Shown: piece after piece, positions 17,610 to 25,847 of the stretch
Layout of the letters: each line of letters begins with the position of its first letter
How positions within the stretch are numbered: the first letter of the stretch is position 1
Source: Pedobacter sp. PACM 27299
GTDB lineage: Bacteria; Bacteroidota; Bacteroidia; Sphingobacteriales; Sphingobacteriaceae
Direction of reading: 5' to 3'
Assembly (NCBI RefSeq): GCF_001412655.1
Contig: NZ_CP012996.1
Location: forward strand, 186,001 to 250,000
Length of the DNA: 64,000 nt
The notes under the pieces: generated by a model
What the model was told of the DNA's origin: nothing
What the model saw: only the letters and a program-made list of their open reading frames with translations
Databases searched by the model: none
Made by a program: the position numbers and the translations under genes

Positions 17610-18937
17610 AAAAGTTAGTTTGGGGAATGAGTGGCCTGCTATTGGTCGCCAACTTTGCCGGCGCCCAGTCGGTGGTAAAAGAACTGAACGATGCACCAAG
17701 GCTGGCAGTCATGGTTCCTTTGCGGATCAATGTAGCTGTAGAGCCCATTTTGGCCCTGCCGCCATTACCACCTTTGCCTCCTTTGAATCGCCAGGATAGC
17801 GATCGTCAGGACGATGCCGATGATCCGGGGAAATCAAAAACTTTCTCTAAAAATTTTTCTGTTGATGCCGGTGATAAATTGAGTATCAGCAATAAATATG
17901 GTGCTGTAGTCATCAAAACATGGGATAAAAGAGAAGTAAAGGTGGATGTCGACATCAAAGCCTATAGCAAGGATGCCGATGATGCACAGCGCTTATTGGA
18001 TGAAACCACTATTGACGCTGGAAAATCCGGTGATCAGGTTTCCTTTAAAACCAATATAGGATCAAGAGATGGCCGCTATGGCAGCAGTGTGAGAAATGGG
18101 AAAGTAATCTGGAGAAGGGAAGTTAAGATCAATTACGTGGTTTATATGCCGGCTAGTATGGCATTAACCGTGAACAACCAATATGGTGGATTAAGTATGT
18201 CTGATTTTTCCGGCGCACTTTCTGTAAAGCTTCAATATGGTACGTTTACCGCAGGTAATTTATCCAGTAATAACAACTATGTAAATGTGCAATACGGACA
18301 AACGGATATTGCCAATATGAACAAAGGTGTGATCAAACAGCAATATGGAGCTTCCTTGAAACTGGGTACGGTAGGTACGCTGGATTTGGATGCACAATAT
18401 GTGGGCGTAACAATTACTGCAATCAAAGGCGACGCACAGATCAAACAGCAATACGGAAAAGGACTGAACATCGGCTCGGTAAATAACCTGGACCTGAATG
18501 CGCAGTACACCAATGTAAATGTGAGTATCGTGAATGGAAATGCTAACATCAGACAACAATACAACAACATTACAATTGGTTCGGTGAATAAACTCAGCAT
18601 CAATGGGCAGTATACCACCGTTAAGGTAGGTACGCTGAAAGGAGATGGAAATTTCGACCTGGGCTATAATAAGCTGGTTGTTGATAATGTACTTCCAAGC
18701 TGTAAAATTTTAACAGTAAATTCTAATTATACCGGAGTTTCAATTGGCTTTGCCAGCAATTACAGCGGTGATTTTGAAGTAAGAGCGAATTATGGCGGCT
18801 TTAATCCAGGTAATAATGTGAGTTCTAAACTGGTTTCTGAAAGCGGTAGTTCGAAACATTATGCCGGTAAGATCGGAAATGGCAGCAATGGAAATGTCAC
18901 TATACGTACAAATTATGGAGGAATCTCCTTTAATTAA
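17606..18937 (+). CDS. Secreted repeat protein (DUF4097-like solenoid) of the ECF operon
   Basis: 443 residues. Signal peptide 1-20, cut after FAGA. A Pro-rich stretch at 50-60, then an N-terminal beta domain (about 78-180), then a run of units each bearing an aromatic mark of the form [QNG]-Y-[GTNV]. Tyr at 193, 211, 230, 247, 265, 283, 301, 319, 336 and 354 repeats every 17-19 residues, followed by two 21-residue steps. This is the pattern of a right-handed beta-solenoid, as in head-GIN/DUF4097 putative adhesins. No catalytic motif. It is translationally coupled to the anti-sigma gene, so it is either the regulated effector or part of the sensing device. Confidence 0.8.
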   Translation: MKKLVWGMSGLLLVANFAGAQSVVKELNDAPRLAVMVPLRINVAVEPILALPPLPPLPPLNRQDSDRQDDADDPGKSKTFSKNFSVDAGDKLSISNKYGAVVIKTWDKREVKVDVDIKAYSKDADDAQRLLDETTIDAGKSGDQVSFKTNIGSRDGRYGSSVRNGKVIWRREVKINYVVYMPASMALTVNNQYGGLSMSDFSGALSVKLQYGTFTAGNLSSNNNYVNVQYGQTDIANMNKGVIKQQYGASLKLGTVGTLDLDAQYVGVTITAIKGDAQIKQQYGKGLNIGSVNNLDLNAQYTNVNVSIVNGNANIRQQYNNITIGSVNKLSINGQYTTVKVGTLKGDGNFDLGYNKLVVDNVLPSCKILTVNSNYTGVSIGFASNYSGDFEVRANYGGFNPGNNVSSKLVSESGSSKHYAGKIGNGSNGNVTIRTNYGGISFN

Positions 18938-18965
18938 TTCAGAGAATTACATACTTTAAGGAAGG

Positions 18966-18996
18966 GCCTGTTGATAAATTCAGCAGGCTTTTTTTA
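18966..18996 (+). terminator. Terminator of the ECF sigma operon
   Basis: Stem GCCTGTTGA / TCAGCAGGC (9 bp with one G-T pair), a 5-nt loop, then a T run. Confidence 0.85.
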
Positions 18997-19027
18997 TATC
19001 TTAGTGGCTTGATTTATTTTATGTCAT

Positions 19028-19807
19028 ATGGAAATTTTTAGCAGCCCGGAAGCTTGGATATCGCTCATTACTTTAACCATACTGGAGATCGTACTGGGTA
19101 TTGACAACATCGTATTCATTTCAATTTTAGCAGGAAAACTGCCGGTAGATCAGCAGAAAAAAGCACGACAGGTCGGTTTAGGCCTGGCAATGATCACCAG
19201 AGTGCTGCTGTTATTATCGCTAACCTGGGTGATGAAATTAACCGCACCATTGTTTAATGTAGGCGATTGGATTGGCATTAGCAATGGCGAATGGCTGGAA
19301 AAGCTGGCAATTTCTGGAAGAGACTTGATCCTCATCATCGGTGGGTTATTCCTGATTTATAAAAGTACACACGAAATCCACCAGAAGCTGGAAGGCGAAG
19401 AAGAGGGAGGTATCAAAGGAAAAGTTCATTCCTTCATGGGCATTATCATACAGATACTGATTTTAGACGTGGTATTCTCTTTAGACTCTGTAATTACCGC
19501 GGTTGGGATGGCAGATCATATAGAAATCATGATTGCAGCTGTCATCATTGCCGTATTGATCATGCTGGTATCAGCAGCAACGATTAGTGACTTCGTAAAT
19601 AAACACCCGACAGTTAAAATGCTGGCTTTATCATTTTTGTTATTAATTGGGGTTTCCCTGCTTGCAGAAGGCTTGGATCAACACATTCCTAAAGGATATA
19701 TCTATTTTGCCATGGCCTTCTCGGTATTGGTAGAGATGCTGAATCTGAAAATGAAAAAAAGTAATAAACCTGTAGAACTTAAGAATACCCCACACGAAAA
19801 CAAGTAA
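19028..19807 (+). CDS. TerC family integral membrane protein
   Basis: 259 residues, about seven membrane helices. Two inverted TerC signature halves are visible: LEIVLGIDNIVFISILAGKL near the N-terminus and LDVVFSLDSVITAVGMADH in the middle, each with the conserved Asp in a membrane helix. Family members are linked to manganese export or metal homeostasis and tellurite resistance; the metal here is not known. It is followed after 9 bp by the nucleoid-associated protein gene, so the two may share a transcript. Confidence 0.92.
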   Translation: MEIFSSPEAWISLITLTILEIVLGIDNIVFISILAGKLPVDQQKKARQVGLGLAMITRVLLLLSLTWVMKLTAPLFNVGDWIGISNGEWLEKLAISGRDLILIIGGLFLIYKSTHEIHQKLEGEEEGGIKGKVHSFMGIIIQILILDVVFSLDSVITAVGMADHIEIMIAAVIIAVLIMLVSAATISDFVNKHPTVKMLALSFLLLIGVSLLAEGLDQHIPKGYIYFAMAFSVLVEMLNLKMKKSNKPVELKNTPHENK

Positions 19808-19816
19808 TTTTACCGC

Positions 19817-20872
19817 ATGATTTCATTTTTTGAAGCCGCACTGGCCGAATTATCTATACACCGCATTGGAAATAAAGCACAGGACGAATTTTATGTCCTT
19901 TCTGAAAAGTCTATTCCCCTAAAAGACAATATGCTGAGCAATTTGCTGCAGCAGTACTTTTTAGGGCCCTTTGCGAAAGTGAATGAGATTTATCATTTCA
20001 CACATCCAAATGCAGATTTAAATCTGAATGAAGTGTATCACTTTGCTTCCAAAATTTTTGAAGATGGTACCACATTTCATGAATACAGCATGGAGCTCGC
20101 AAAATACCTGTATGATGTTTCGGGGCATCCAAAAATTAAATCAGGAGAGCTTTATGTCGCTTATTTTGAAAATGTACAGATCGAAGGAGCGCTTCATGAT
20201 GCCATTGGGATCTTTAAATCAGAGACTAAAGAACCTTTCTTAAAGGTTTATCCGGAAGATGGTGGTTTTGGTCTGGGTTATGAAGAAGATGCGATCAATA
20301 TCAATAAGCTGGATAAAGGCTGTTTGATCTTTAATACAGATAAAGAAGAAGGTTTCCGCGTTGCAGTGATTGATCAGACCAATAAAAGCGCAGAAGCGGT
20401 ATACTGGAAAGATGAGTTTTTGAAATTGAAAATTAGAAATGACAACTTTAACCAGACCAATAGCGTATTGGGCGTTTATAAGAACTTTGTAACGGAGAAA
20501 TTGGATCAGGAATTTGATATTTCTAAAGCAGATAAGATCGATTTACTGAACAAATCCATGAAATATTTCAAGGAAAAAGAGAGTTTCGATCTCGATGAAT
20601 TCTCAAATGAGGTGATTGGCAATGCCGAAGGAATTGAGTCTTTCAAGAACTATAAAAAGAGTTACGAAGAGGAGTTTGATACCCCTATTGCAGATACTTT
20701 TGACATTTCTGGTGCTGCAGTGAAAAAGCAAACCAGGGCTTATAAAAGTGTTCTAAAGCTGGATAAGAACTTCCACATCTATATTCATGGAGATAAAGAC
20801 CTGATTGAGAAGGGCTATGATGATGATAAGTCAATGAACTACTATAAGGTGTATTTCAGAGAAGAAGAATAA
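19817..20872 (+). CDS. Nucleoid-associated protein (NdpA/YejK family)
   Basis: 351 residues covering the 37-kDa nucleoid-associated protein family (PF04245) over its whole length. Marks: SIHRIGNK near the N-terminus, DAIGIFKSETKEPFLKV, and an acidic C-terminal part ending in charged residues. The family binds DNA; its role in Bacteroidota is not established. It has no link in function to the TerC gene upstream beyond closeness. Confidence 0.88.
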   Translation: MISFFEAALAELSIHRIGNKAQDEFYVLSEKSIPLKDNMLSNLLQQYFLGPFAKVNEIYHFTHPNADLNLNEVYHFASKIFEDGTTFHEYSMELAKYLYDVSGHPKIKSGELYVAYFENVQIEGALHDAIGIFKSETKEPFLKVYPEDGGFGLGYEEDAININKLDKGCLIFNTDKEEGFRVAVIDQTNKSAEAVYWKDEFLKLKIRNDNFNQTNSVLGVYKNFVTEKLDQEFDISKADKIDLLNKSMKYFKEKESFDLDEFSNEVIGNAEGIESFKNYKKSYEEEFDTPIADTFDISGAAVKKQTRAYKSVLKLDKNFHIYIHGDKDLIEKGYDDDKSMNYYKVYFREEE

Positions 20873-20900
20873 CCTTTCTTTTAGTGTCAAATTATAATCA

Positions 20901-20947
20901 AAAGAACCAAGTACTTTAGAGTCGCTAAAAGATTTGGTTCTTTTTTT
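20901..20947 (+). terminator. Terminator after the nucleoid-associated protein gene
   Basis: Outer stem AAAGAACCAA / TTGGTTCTTT (10 bp) enclosing an inner CTTTAG / CTAAAAG pairing, with a T run of seven. Confidence 0.85.
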
Positions 20948-21026
20948 GCAAATTACTTTTATTGACAGTTAATAGTTGAGAAATAATAGTAGCTTTAGTT
21001 CTGAAGCCAAATTATTTCCTTAACGT

Positions 21027-22562
21027 ATGAACCCGGAATTACAGAAGAACAGTATTTTCAAAGTCATTGGTGCCTCTTCTCTGGGCACATTGATCGAATG
21101 GTATGATTTTTACATTTTTGGGAGCCTTGCGACCATCATTGGCGCGCAGCTTTTTCCTGCCGATGCAGGAGCTTCTGCATTGATCAATACACTGGCGATT
21201 TTTGCCGCCGGGTTTATTGTGAGGCCTTTTGGAGCCCTGGTATTTGGCCGCCTGGGCGATTTAATTGGCCGTAAATATACGTTTCTGCTGACGTTAGTGT
21301 TAATGGGTGGTTCCACTTTTTTAATCGGTCTGATCCCTTCTTATTCCAGTATTGGCTATGCGGCACCGATTTTGGTGCTGATCCTGCGTTTAGTGCAAGG
21401 CTTAGCCTTAGGTGGAGAATATGGAGGCGCCGCTACTTATGTGGCGGAACATGCACCCGCAAATAAAAGAGGCTTTTTTACCAGCTGGATTCAGACCACC
21501 GCTACAGGAGGATTATTTCTATCCTTAGGCGTGATTGTATTGACAAAAAACCTGTTAGGGGCAGACGACTTTGCGGCCTGGGGCTGGAGAATTCCATTCT
21601 TATTGTCGATCCTGCTGGTAGGGGTATCCATCTACATCAGGATGAAAATGCATGAATCTCCAATGTTTACGAAATTGAAAACAGAAGGAAAGGTCTCGAA
21701 AAATCCTTTAAAGGAAAGTTTCAATAATAAAGCGAACTTTAAAATGGTACTGCTTGCTTTGTTTGGTGCCACAATGGGGCAGGGCGTAATCTGGTACACC
21801 GGACAATTTTATGCGCAATCCTTCATTGAAAACACCTGTAAAGTAGATTTTAACGATTCCAGGTATATTTTGCTCTGGGGCATCGCCTTTGCGACGCCTT
21901 TCTTTGTAGTTTTTGGCTCCTGGAGCGACCGGGTAGGTAGGAAATGGATCATGCTGACTGGAATGTTACTGGGAATCATCTTTTACCGGCCCATTTACCA
22001 GATATTTTTAGACGATACAGACTTTAGTAAAATCACACAAGAGGATATTTTATCGGTCGATGATCCGGTGGTTACGCGAGGAGCCATAGATGGTGGTGTA
22101 GATAGCCTGGTTACGACTACTGCTGTAGTGACTTTGGTGGATGGCAGCAGTTACCATAAAGTGCAATCTCACACGAAATTTGCCGCTGCGGATAAGCCGA
22201 TTGAAATTCACCCGGAGCTGCTAAAAGATAAAAAACTATCCAGCCCCATATTCTGGAAATTTGTATTTCTGATTTTCTTCCAGATTTTACTGGTGACTAT
22301 GGTGTACGGGCCTATCGCTGCATTTTTAGTGGAACTGTTCCCTACAAAGATCAGGTATACTTCCATGTCCTTGCCTTATCATGTTGGAAATGGTGTATTT
22401 GGCGGATTAGTGCCTTTTATTGCCACGCTGATCGCCAGCTTCTCCGGTTCTACGCCTTTATCCGGCCTCTGGTATCCGATTGGTATTGCCGCTTTAAGCT
22501 TTGTGATCGGTGCCGTTTACCTGTCCAACAAAAAACCTGTGGAAGCAGAAATTGAAGATTAA
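21027..22562 (+). CDS. MHS-family MFS transporter with extra extracytoplasmic insert
   Basis: 511 residues against about 430-450 for the metabolite:H+ symporter family. Typical MHS features: GTLIEWYDFYIFG in TM1, RPFGALVFGRLGDLIGRK (motif A, loop 2-3), RLVQGLALGGEYGGAA in TM4 and the repeat of motif A at FGSWSDRVGRK. An extra polar, Asp- and Val-rich segment of about 75 residues (328-405) sits between two membrane helices of the C-terminal half, probably in the periplasm; it accounts for the added length. Substrates of the family are small organic acids, betaines or sugars. A small two-helix protein gene follows after 19 bp. Confidence 0.9.
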   Translation: MNPELQKNSIFKVIGASSLGTLIEWYDFYIFGSLATIIGAQLFPADAGASALINTLAIFAAGFIVRPFGALVFGRLGDLIGRKYTFLLTLVLMGGSTFLIGLIPSYSSIGYAAPILVLILRLVQGLALGGEYGGAATYVAEHAPANKRGFFTSWIQTTATGGLFLSLGVIVLTKNLLGADDFAAWGWRIPFLLSILLVGVSIYIRMKMHESPMFTKLKTEGKVSKNPLKESFNNKANFKMVLLALFGATMGQGVIWYTGQFYAQSFIENTCKVDFNDSRYILLWGIAFATPFFVVFGSWSDRVGRKWIMLTGMLLGIIFYRPIYQIFLDDTDFSKITQEDILSVDDPVVTRGAIDGGVDSLVTTTAVVTLVDGSSYHKVQSHTKFAAADKPIEIHPELLKDKKLSSPIFWKFVFLIFFQILLVTMVYGPIAAFLVELFPTKIRYTSMSLPYHVGNGVFGGLVPFIATLIASFSGSTPLSGLWYPIGIAALSFVIGAVYLSNKKPVEAEIED

Positions 22563-22581
22563 CCGCTAAAAAAACACGATT

Positions 22582-22839
22582 ATGAACGGATTAAAAAAAG
22601 GATTAGGATTGTTTTGGATGATATTGGGCCCTGCATCGATTATCTTTTTGTTCTTGCAGGCTTATGAAAAAGTAGGCTTGGCTGCGGAAGGGGTGCAAAA
22701 GACAAATACGGCCTTGCAGTGGGGGATTATCTTATTCATTTTTATCCCAATCAGCGCAGGCCTGGTGATATTCGGCTATTATGCGCTGAAAGGGGAATAT
22801 GATCAACGGTCTGAAGGTTCCGAAGAAGCCGCCGACTAA
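22582..22839 (+). CDS. Small two-helix membrane protein, probable partner of the MHS transporter
   Basis: 85 residues: membrane helices at about 8-26 and 46-68, then a charged cytoplasmic tail (KGEYDQRSEGSEEAAD). No signal peptide or known catalytic motif. It follows the transporter by 19 bp, so the two are almost certainly co-transcribed, and small subunits encoded next to MFS permeases are known in other phyla. Its stop codon overlaps that of the convergent rRNA methyltransferase gene. Confidence 0.78.
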   Translation: MNGLKKGLGLFWMILGPASIIFLFLQAYEKVGLAAEGVQKTNTALQWGIILFIFIPISAGLVIFGYYALKGEYDQRSEGSEEAAD

Positions 22840-24020
22840 AGTACTCTTAGTAATAAACCTTTCAGGTACTCTCCTTCAGGGAAAGAAACCCTTACCGGAT
22901 GGTCTTCTGGTTGGTTGAATTGTTTTAGGATTTGAACTTCTCTTCCTGCGTCTAAAGCAGCCCAGGCAATGATTTGCTTGAAGGTTTCCATGTCTACCGC
23001 TCCAGAACAAGAGTAAGTAGCCAATAAGCCGCCTTTTTCAAGCAATAACATACCTAATCTGTTCAGGTCTTTATAAGCTCTTGCAGCCCTGTCTAATGCA
23101 GAACGGGAAGGTGCATACTTTGGTGGATCCAATACGATAATGTCGAATTTCTTGCCTTCTTCTTTGAAAACACGCAGTTGTTTGTTGACATCTGATTGAA
23201 TGCTTTCCTGACGTGCAGGATCCAGACCGTTAAGCTCCAGATTGTGTTTTAACGTTTCAATAGCTAAAGCAGAGCTATCCACACTGGTTACATGTGCAGC
23301 ACCCTTTTTTAAGCTGTTTAAAGTGAAACCGCCACTGTAGCAGAAGCAGTCCAGCACGTTTTTATCTTTGCTGTAAGCAGCAAGAATATCACGGTTATCA
23401 CGCTGATCGCAGTAAAAACCGGATTTTTGTCCGTCGGCAATATTGATATGATAGGCGATTCCGTTTTCTTTAACTTCAATGAATTCTGGCGGTGTTTCGC
23501 CCCAAAGTAAACCCTGTGTCGCTTCTAAATTTTCATGTTTACGCGCACCAGCATCGCTTTTATCAAAAATACCTCTTGGGTTTAACTCTTCAATTAAGAT
23601 CTCAATTAGTTCCTTTTTCGCATTTTCCATTCCTGAACTCAGAATTTGCAGCGAAAGAAAGTCTGCATATTTATCTACGATTAGTCCAGGAAGGAAGTCG
23701 GCTTCACTGAAAACCAGTCTGCAGGTATTGGTATCTTTATTCAGCAAATGCTGTCTGGAAGCAATCGCATCACGAAGTTTCAATTGATACCATGATTTGT
23801 CAATGGTTTTACTTTCATCCCATTCCATTAGCCTCAATGCTACCCTGGATTCGGCATTGTAATATGCATAGGCAAGAAATTCTGCTGTTGCAGAACAAAC
23901 TTTAACGATTTCACCATTTTCTGGTTTTCCCTTAATCTTATCAATTGCTCCTGAAAAAATCCAGGGATGGTGAAGCATTGCCGCTTTTTCTTTTCCTTTT
24001 TTAAGTATTACATCAATCAT
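22836..24020 (-). CDS. rlmI: Class I rRNA methyltransferase (RlmI/RlmK type)
   Basis: 394 residues, the same size as E. coli RlmI. N-terminal PUA domain (VILKKGKEKAAMLHHPWIFSGAI), an EEHD-like middle region, then a SAM-binding Rossmann domain (VLDCFCYSGGFTL; catalytic segment IIVLDPPKYAPS). It should methylate cytosine-5 in 23S rRNA; the exact position is inferred from family only. A perfect -7 box (24025-24032) lies 4 bp before the ATG, so the mRNA may be leaderless. Its stop overlaps the stop of the opposite gene by 3 bases. Confidence 0.9.
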   Translation of the reverse strand: MIDVILKKGKEKAAMLHHPWIFSGAIDKIKGKPENGEIVKVCSATAEFLAYAYYNAESRVALRLMEWDESKTIDKSWYQLKLRDAIASRQHLLNKDTNTCRLVFSEADFLPGLIVDKYADFLSLQILSSGMENAKKELIEILIEELNPRGIFDKSDAGARKHENLEATQGLLWGETPPEFIEVKENGIAYHINIADGQKSGFYCDQRDNRDILAAYSKDKNVLDCFCYSGGFTLNSLKKGAAHVTSVDSSALAIETLKHNLELNGLDPARQESIQSDVNKQLRVFKEEGKKFDIIVLDPPKYAPSRSALDRAARAYKDLNRLGMLLLEKGGLLATYSCSGAVDMETFKQIIAWAALDAGREVQILKQFNQPEDHPVRVSFPEGEYLKGLLLRVL

Positions 24021-24024
24021 GCTG

Positions 24025-24032
24025 CAAAGTTA
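24025..24032 (-). promoter_or_regulatory. -7 box immediately before the rlmI-like ATG
   Basis: TAACTTTG on the minus strand, ending 4 bp before the start codon. Transcription from it would begin at or next to the ATG. Confidence 0.5.
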
Positions 24033-24225
24033 GGAAAAACAATGCTCTTTTTAGTTTGATGGGTTTGGGAATACGTTCGTTACCTACCCTGCTGTTATAC
24101 TGGGCAAGGAGCAACTACGTTATCCTGTATATTGAACAGGGTAAGGGCCATTTATATGAACATTCCTAAACTCATACTTCGAGGAAAGCGCTTGAGGTTT
24201 TGGCAATAAGTTGTAATTTTAGCGG

Positions 24226-24561
24226 ATGGAAGAAATAACCTGGAATGATTTTGAGAAAGTCGAACTTCGTGCAGGAACGGTGCTGGAAGTATTTGATTTT
24301 CCGGAGGCGAGAAAACCCGCTTACAAACTGAAAGTAGATTTTGGCGACTATGGTATAAAGATGAGTAGTGCCCAGGTAACGAAACACTATTCAAAAGAAG
24401 AATTGGTCGGTCAGCAAATTGTAGGTGTCGTCAATTTCCCTAAAAAACAGATCGGTAAATTTATGTCGGAATTCCTGGTCACAGGTTTCGCTGATGAGGA
24501 TGGAGATATTGTGCTGACTAAATTAAATGGTACCGTGCCGAATGGCAGTAAAATGATATAA
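24226..24561 (+). CDS. csaA: CsaA-type tRNA-binding domain protein
   Basis: 111 residues, one OB-fold tRNA-binding domain (ITWNDFEKVELRAGTVLEV, KMSSAQVTKHY, VVNFPKKQIGKFMSE). CsaA homologues are dimeric export-related chaperones in Bacillus; the fold is shared with the C-terminal part of MetRS. The tadA ATG follows the stop with no gap, so the two are translated from one message. Confidence 0.9.
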   Translation: MEEITWNDFEKVELRAGTVLEVFDFPEARKPAYKLKVDFGDYGIKMSSAQVTKHYSKEELVGQQIVGVVNFPKKQIGKFMSEFLVTGFADEDGDIVLTKLNGTVPNGSKMI

Positions 24562-25035
24562 ATGAGTTATTTTAATTTTTCAGAAGAAGAGAACCCTGCT
24601 GCCGAAGATGAGCATTATATGCGCCTCGCTTTGCAGGAGGCTCAAAAAGCGTACGATGCGGAAGAGATCCCAATCGGGGCAATTATCGTGTGTAAAGGAA
24701 GAATTGTGGGCCGTGGATATAACCTCACCGAACAGTTGAACGATGTAACTGCGCATGCAGAAATGCAGGCTTTTACGGCTGCGGCCCAGACTTTAGGCGG
24801 TAAGTATCTAAAAGATTGTACTTTATATGTAACGATTGAGCCTTGTGTCATGTGTGCCGGTGCCAGCTACTGGACACAGATCGGACGTCTTGTTTATGGT
24901 GCCACCGAGGCAAAACGTGGCTTTACCTCCAAAAATGCCAGCCTTCTTCATCCAAAAACGGAATTGAAAGGCGGCGTACTTGCACAGGAATGCGGGGCGT
25001 TGATGACACGTTTTTTCGTTAACAAAAGAGGCTAA
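24562..25035 (+). CDS. tadA: tRNA-specific adenosine deaminase
   Basis: 157 residues. Zinc site of the CDA family: HAEMQAF with the proton-shuttling Glu, and PCVMCAG with both Cys ligands. It converts A34 to inosine in tRNA-Arg(ACG), an essential step. Pairing with csaA, another tRNA-related protein, gives a small RNA-linked operon. Confidence 0.95.
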   Translation: MSYFNFSEEENPAAEDEHYMRLALQEAQKAYDAEEIPIGAIIVCKGRIVGRGYNLTEQLNDVTAHAEMQAFTAAAQTLGGKYLKDCTLYVTIEPCVMCAGASYWTQIGRLVYGATEAKRGFTSKNASLLHPKTELKGGVLAQECGALMTRFFVNKRG

Positions 25036-25073
25036 CTTGACAAAGAATTGAACAAAAACTAACGTTTGAATGT

Positions 25074-25081
25074 TATATTTG
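25074..25081 (+). promoter_or_regulatory. -7 promoter box of sodA
   Basis: TATATTTG, a full match to TAnnTTTG, 36 bp before the ATG; TTG at 25048-25050 is a loose -33 candidate with a 23-bp spacer. Confidence 0.65.
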
Positions 25082-25117
25082 TACAAGAAATAATATTTAA
25101 CCTTAAAATATAATAAT

Positions 25118-25723
25118 ATGGCTTTTGAATTACCTGCGTTACCTTACGCAACAGATGCACTAGAACCGCATATTGATAAACTTACAATGGAAATTCACCA
25201 TGGTAAGCACCACCAGGCATACGTTACCAACTTAAACAAAGCTTTAGAAGGCAAACCAGAAGCGAATCAAAGCATCGAAGAAATCGTTAAAAACATCTCT
25301 AAGTTTCCTGCTGCAGTAAGAAACAATGGCGGTGGTCATTATAATCACTCTTTATTCTGGGAAATTTTAGGCCCAAATAAAGGAGGCGAGCCTAAAGGAG
25401 AATTAGCAGAAGCAATCAATGCTGCTTTCGGTTCTTTCGCTGATTTCAAAACTAAATTTGCTGAAGCTGGTGCTACTCGTTTTGGTTCAGGATGGGCTTG
25501 GTTAATCGTTACTGCTGATAACAAATTGGCGGTAACTTCTACTCCAAACCAGGATAGTCCATTAATGGATATCGCTGAAGTAAAAGGTACTCCACTATTG
25601 GGTATGGACGTATGGGAACATGCTTACTACTTAAAATATCAAAACAGACGTCCTGATTATATTTCAGCTTTCTGGAATGTGGTAAACTGGGATGCAGTTG
25701 CTGCTCGTTTCAAAAAAGCATAG
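25118..25723 (+). CDS. sodA: Superoxide dismutase, manganese type by motif
   Basis: 201 residues, cytoplasmic (no signal peptide). Metal ligands: His in HHGKHHQAY, His in [11 protein letters not shown], and Asp and His in [22 protein letters not shown] in the second ligand helix and PNQDSPLM before the third ligand are the forms of Mn enzymes; Fe enzymes usually carry AAQ and AG at these sites. Some Bacteroidota enzymes work with either metal, so this stays a sequence-based call. It converges with oxyR. Confidence 0.95.
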   Translation: MAFELPALPYATDALEPHIDKLTMEIHHGKHHQAYVTNLNKALEGKPEANQSIEEIVKNISKFPAAVRNNGGGHYNHSLFWEILGPNKGGEPKGELAEAINAAFGSFADFKTKFAEAGATRFGSGWAWLIVTADNKLAVTSTPNQDSPLMDIAEVKGTPLLGMDVWEHAYYLKYQNRRPDYISAFWNVVNWDAVAARFKKA

Positions 25724-25737
25724 TCAACGTGTTTTTC

Positions 25738-25780
25738 AAAAGAAAAGCCTGTAGGGATCTCCCTACAGGCTTTTCTTTTT
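25738..25780. terminator. Bidirectional terminator between sodA and oxyR
   Basis: AGAAAAGCCTGTAGGGA pairs with TCCCTACAGGCTTTTCT, a perfect 17-bp stem with a 2-nt loop, flanked by A and T runs. Confidence 0.92.
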
Positions 25781-25847
25781 CCTTTCAACTTTGATTTTCT
25801 GGATCCATTGAGGACCATCATAAAGTATTTTCCCGTTGTTGAGGAGC

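Noticed and set aside
18180..18940. Repeated short motifs in DNA resembling a CRISPR-like or tandem repeat array
   Set aside because: The units are protein-level repeats (Q/N-Y-G) inside one coding frame and differ in DNA; there are no uniform spacers.
24152..24394. Minus-strand frames overlapping csaA
   Set aside because: They are shadows of the csaA frame, with no recognised motif or promoter; csaA matches its family over its full length.
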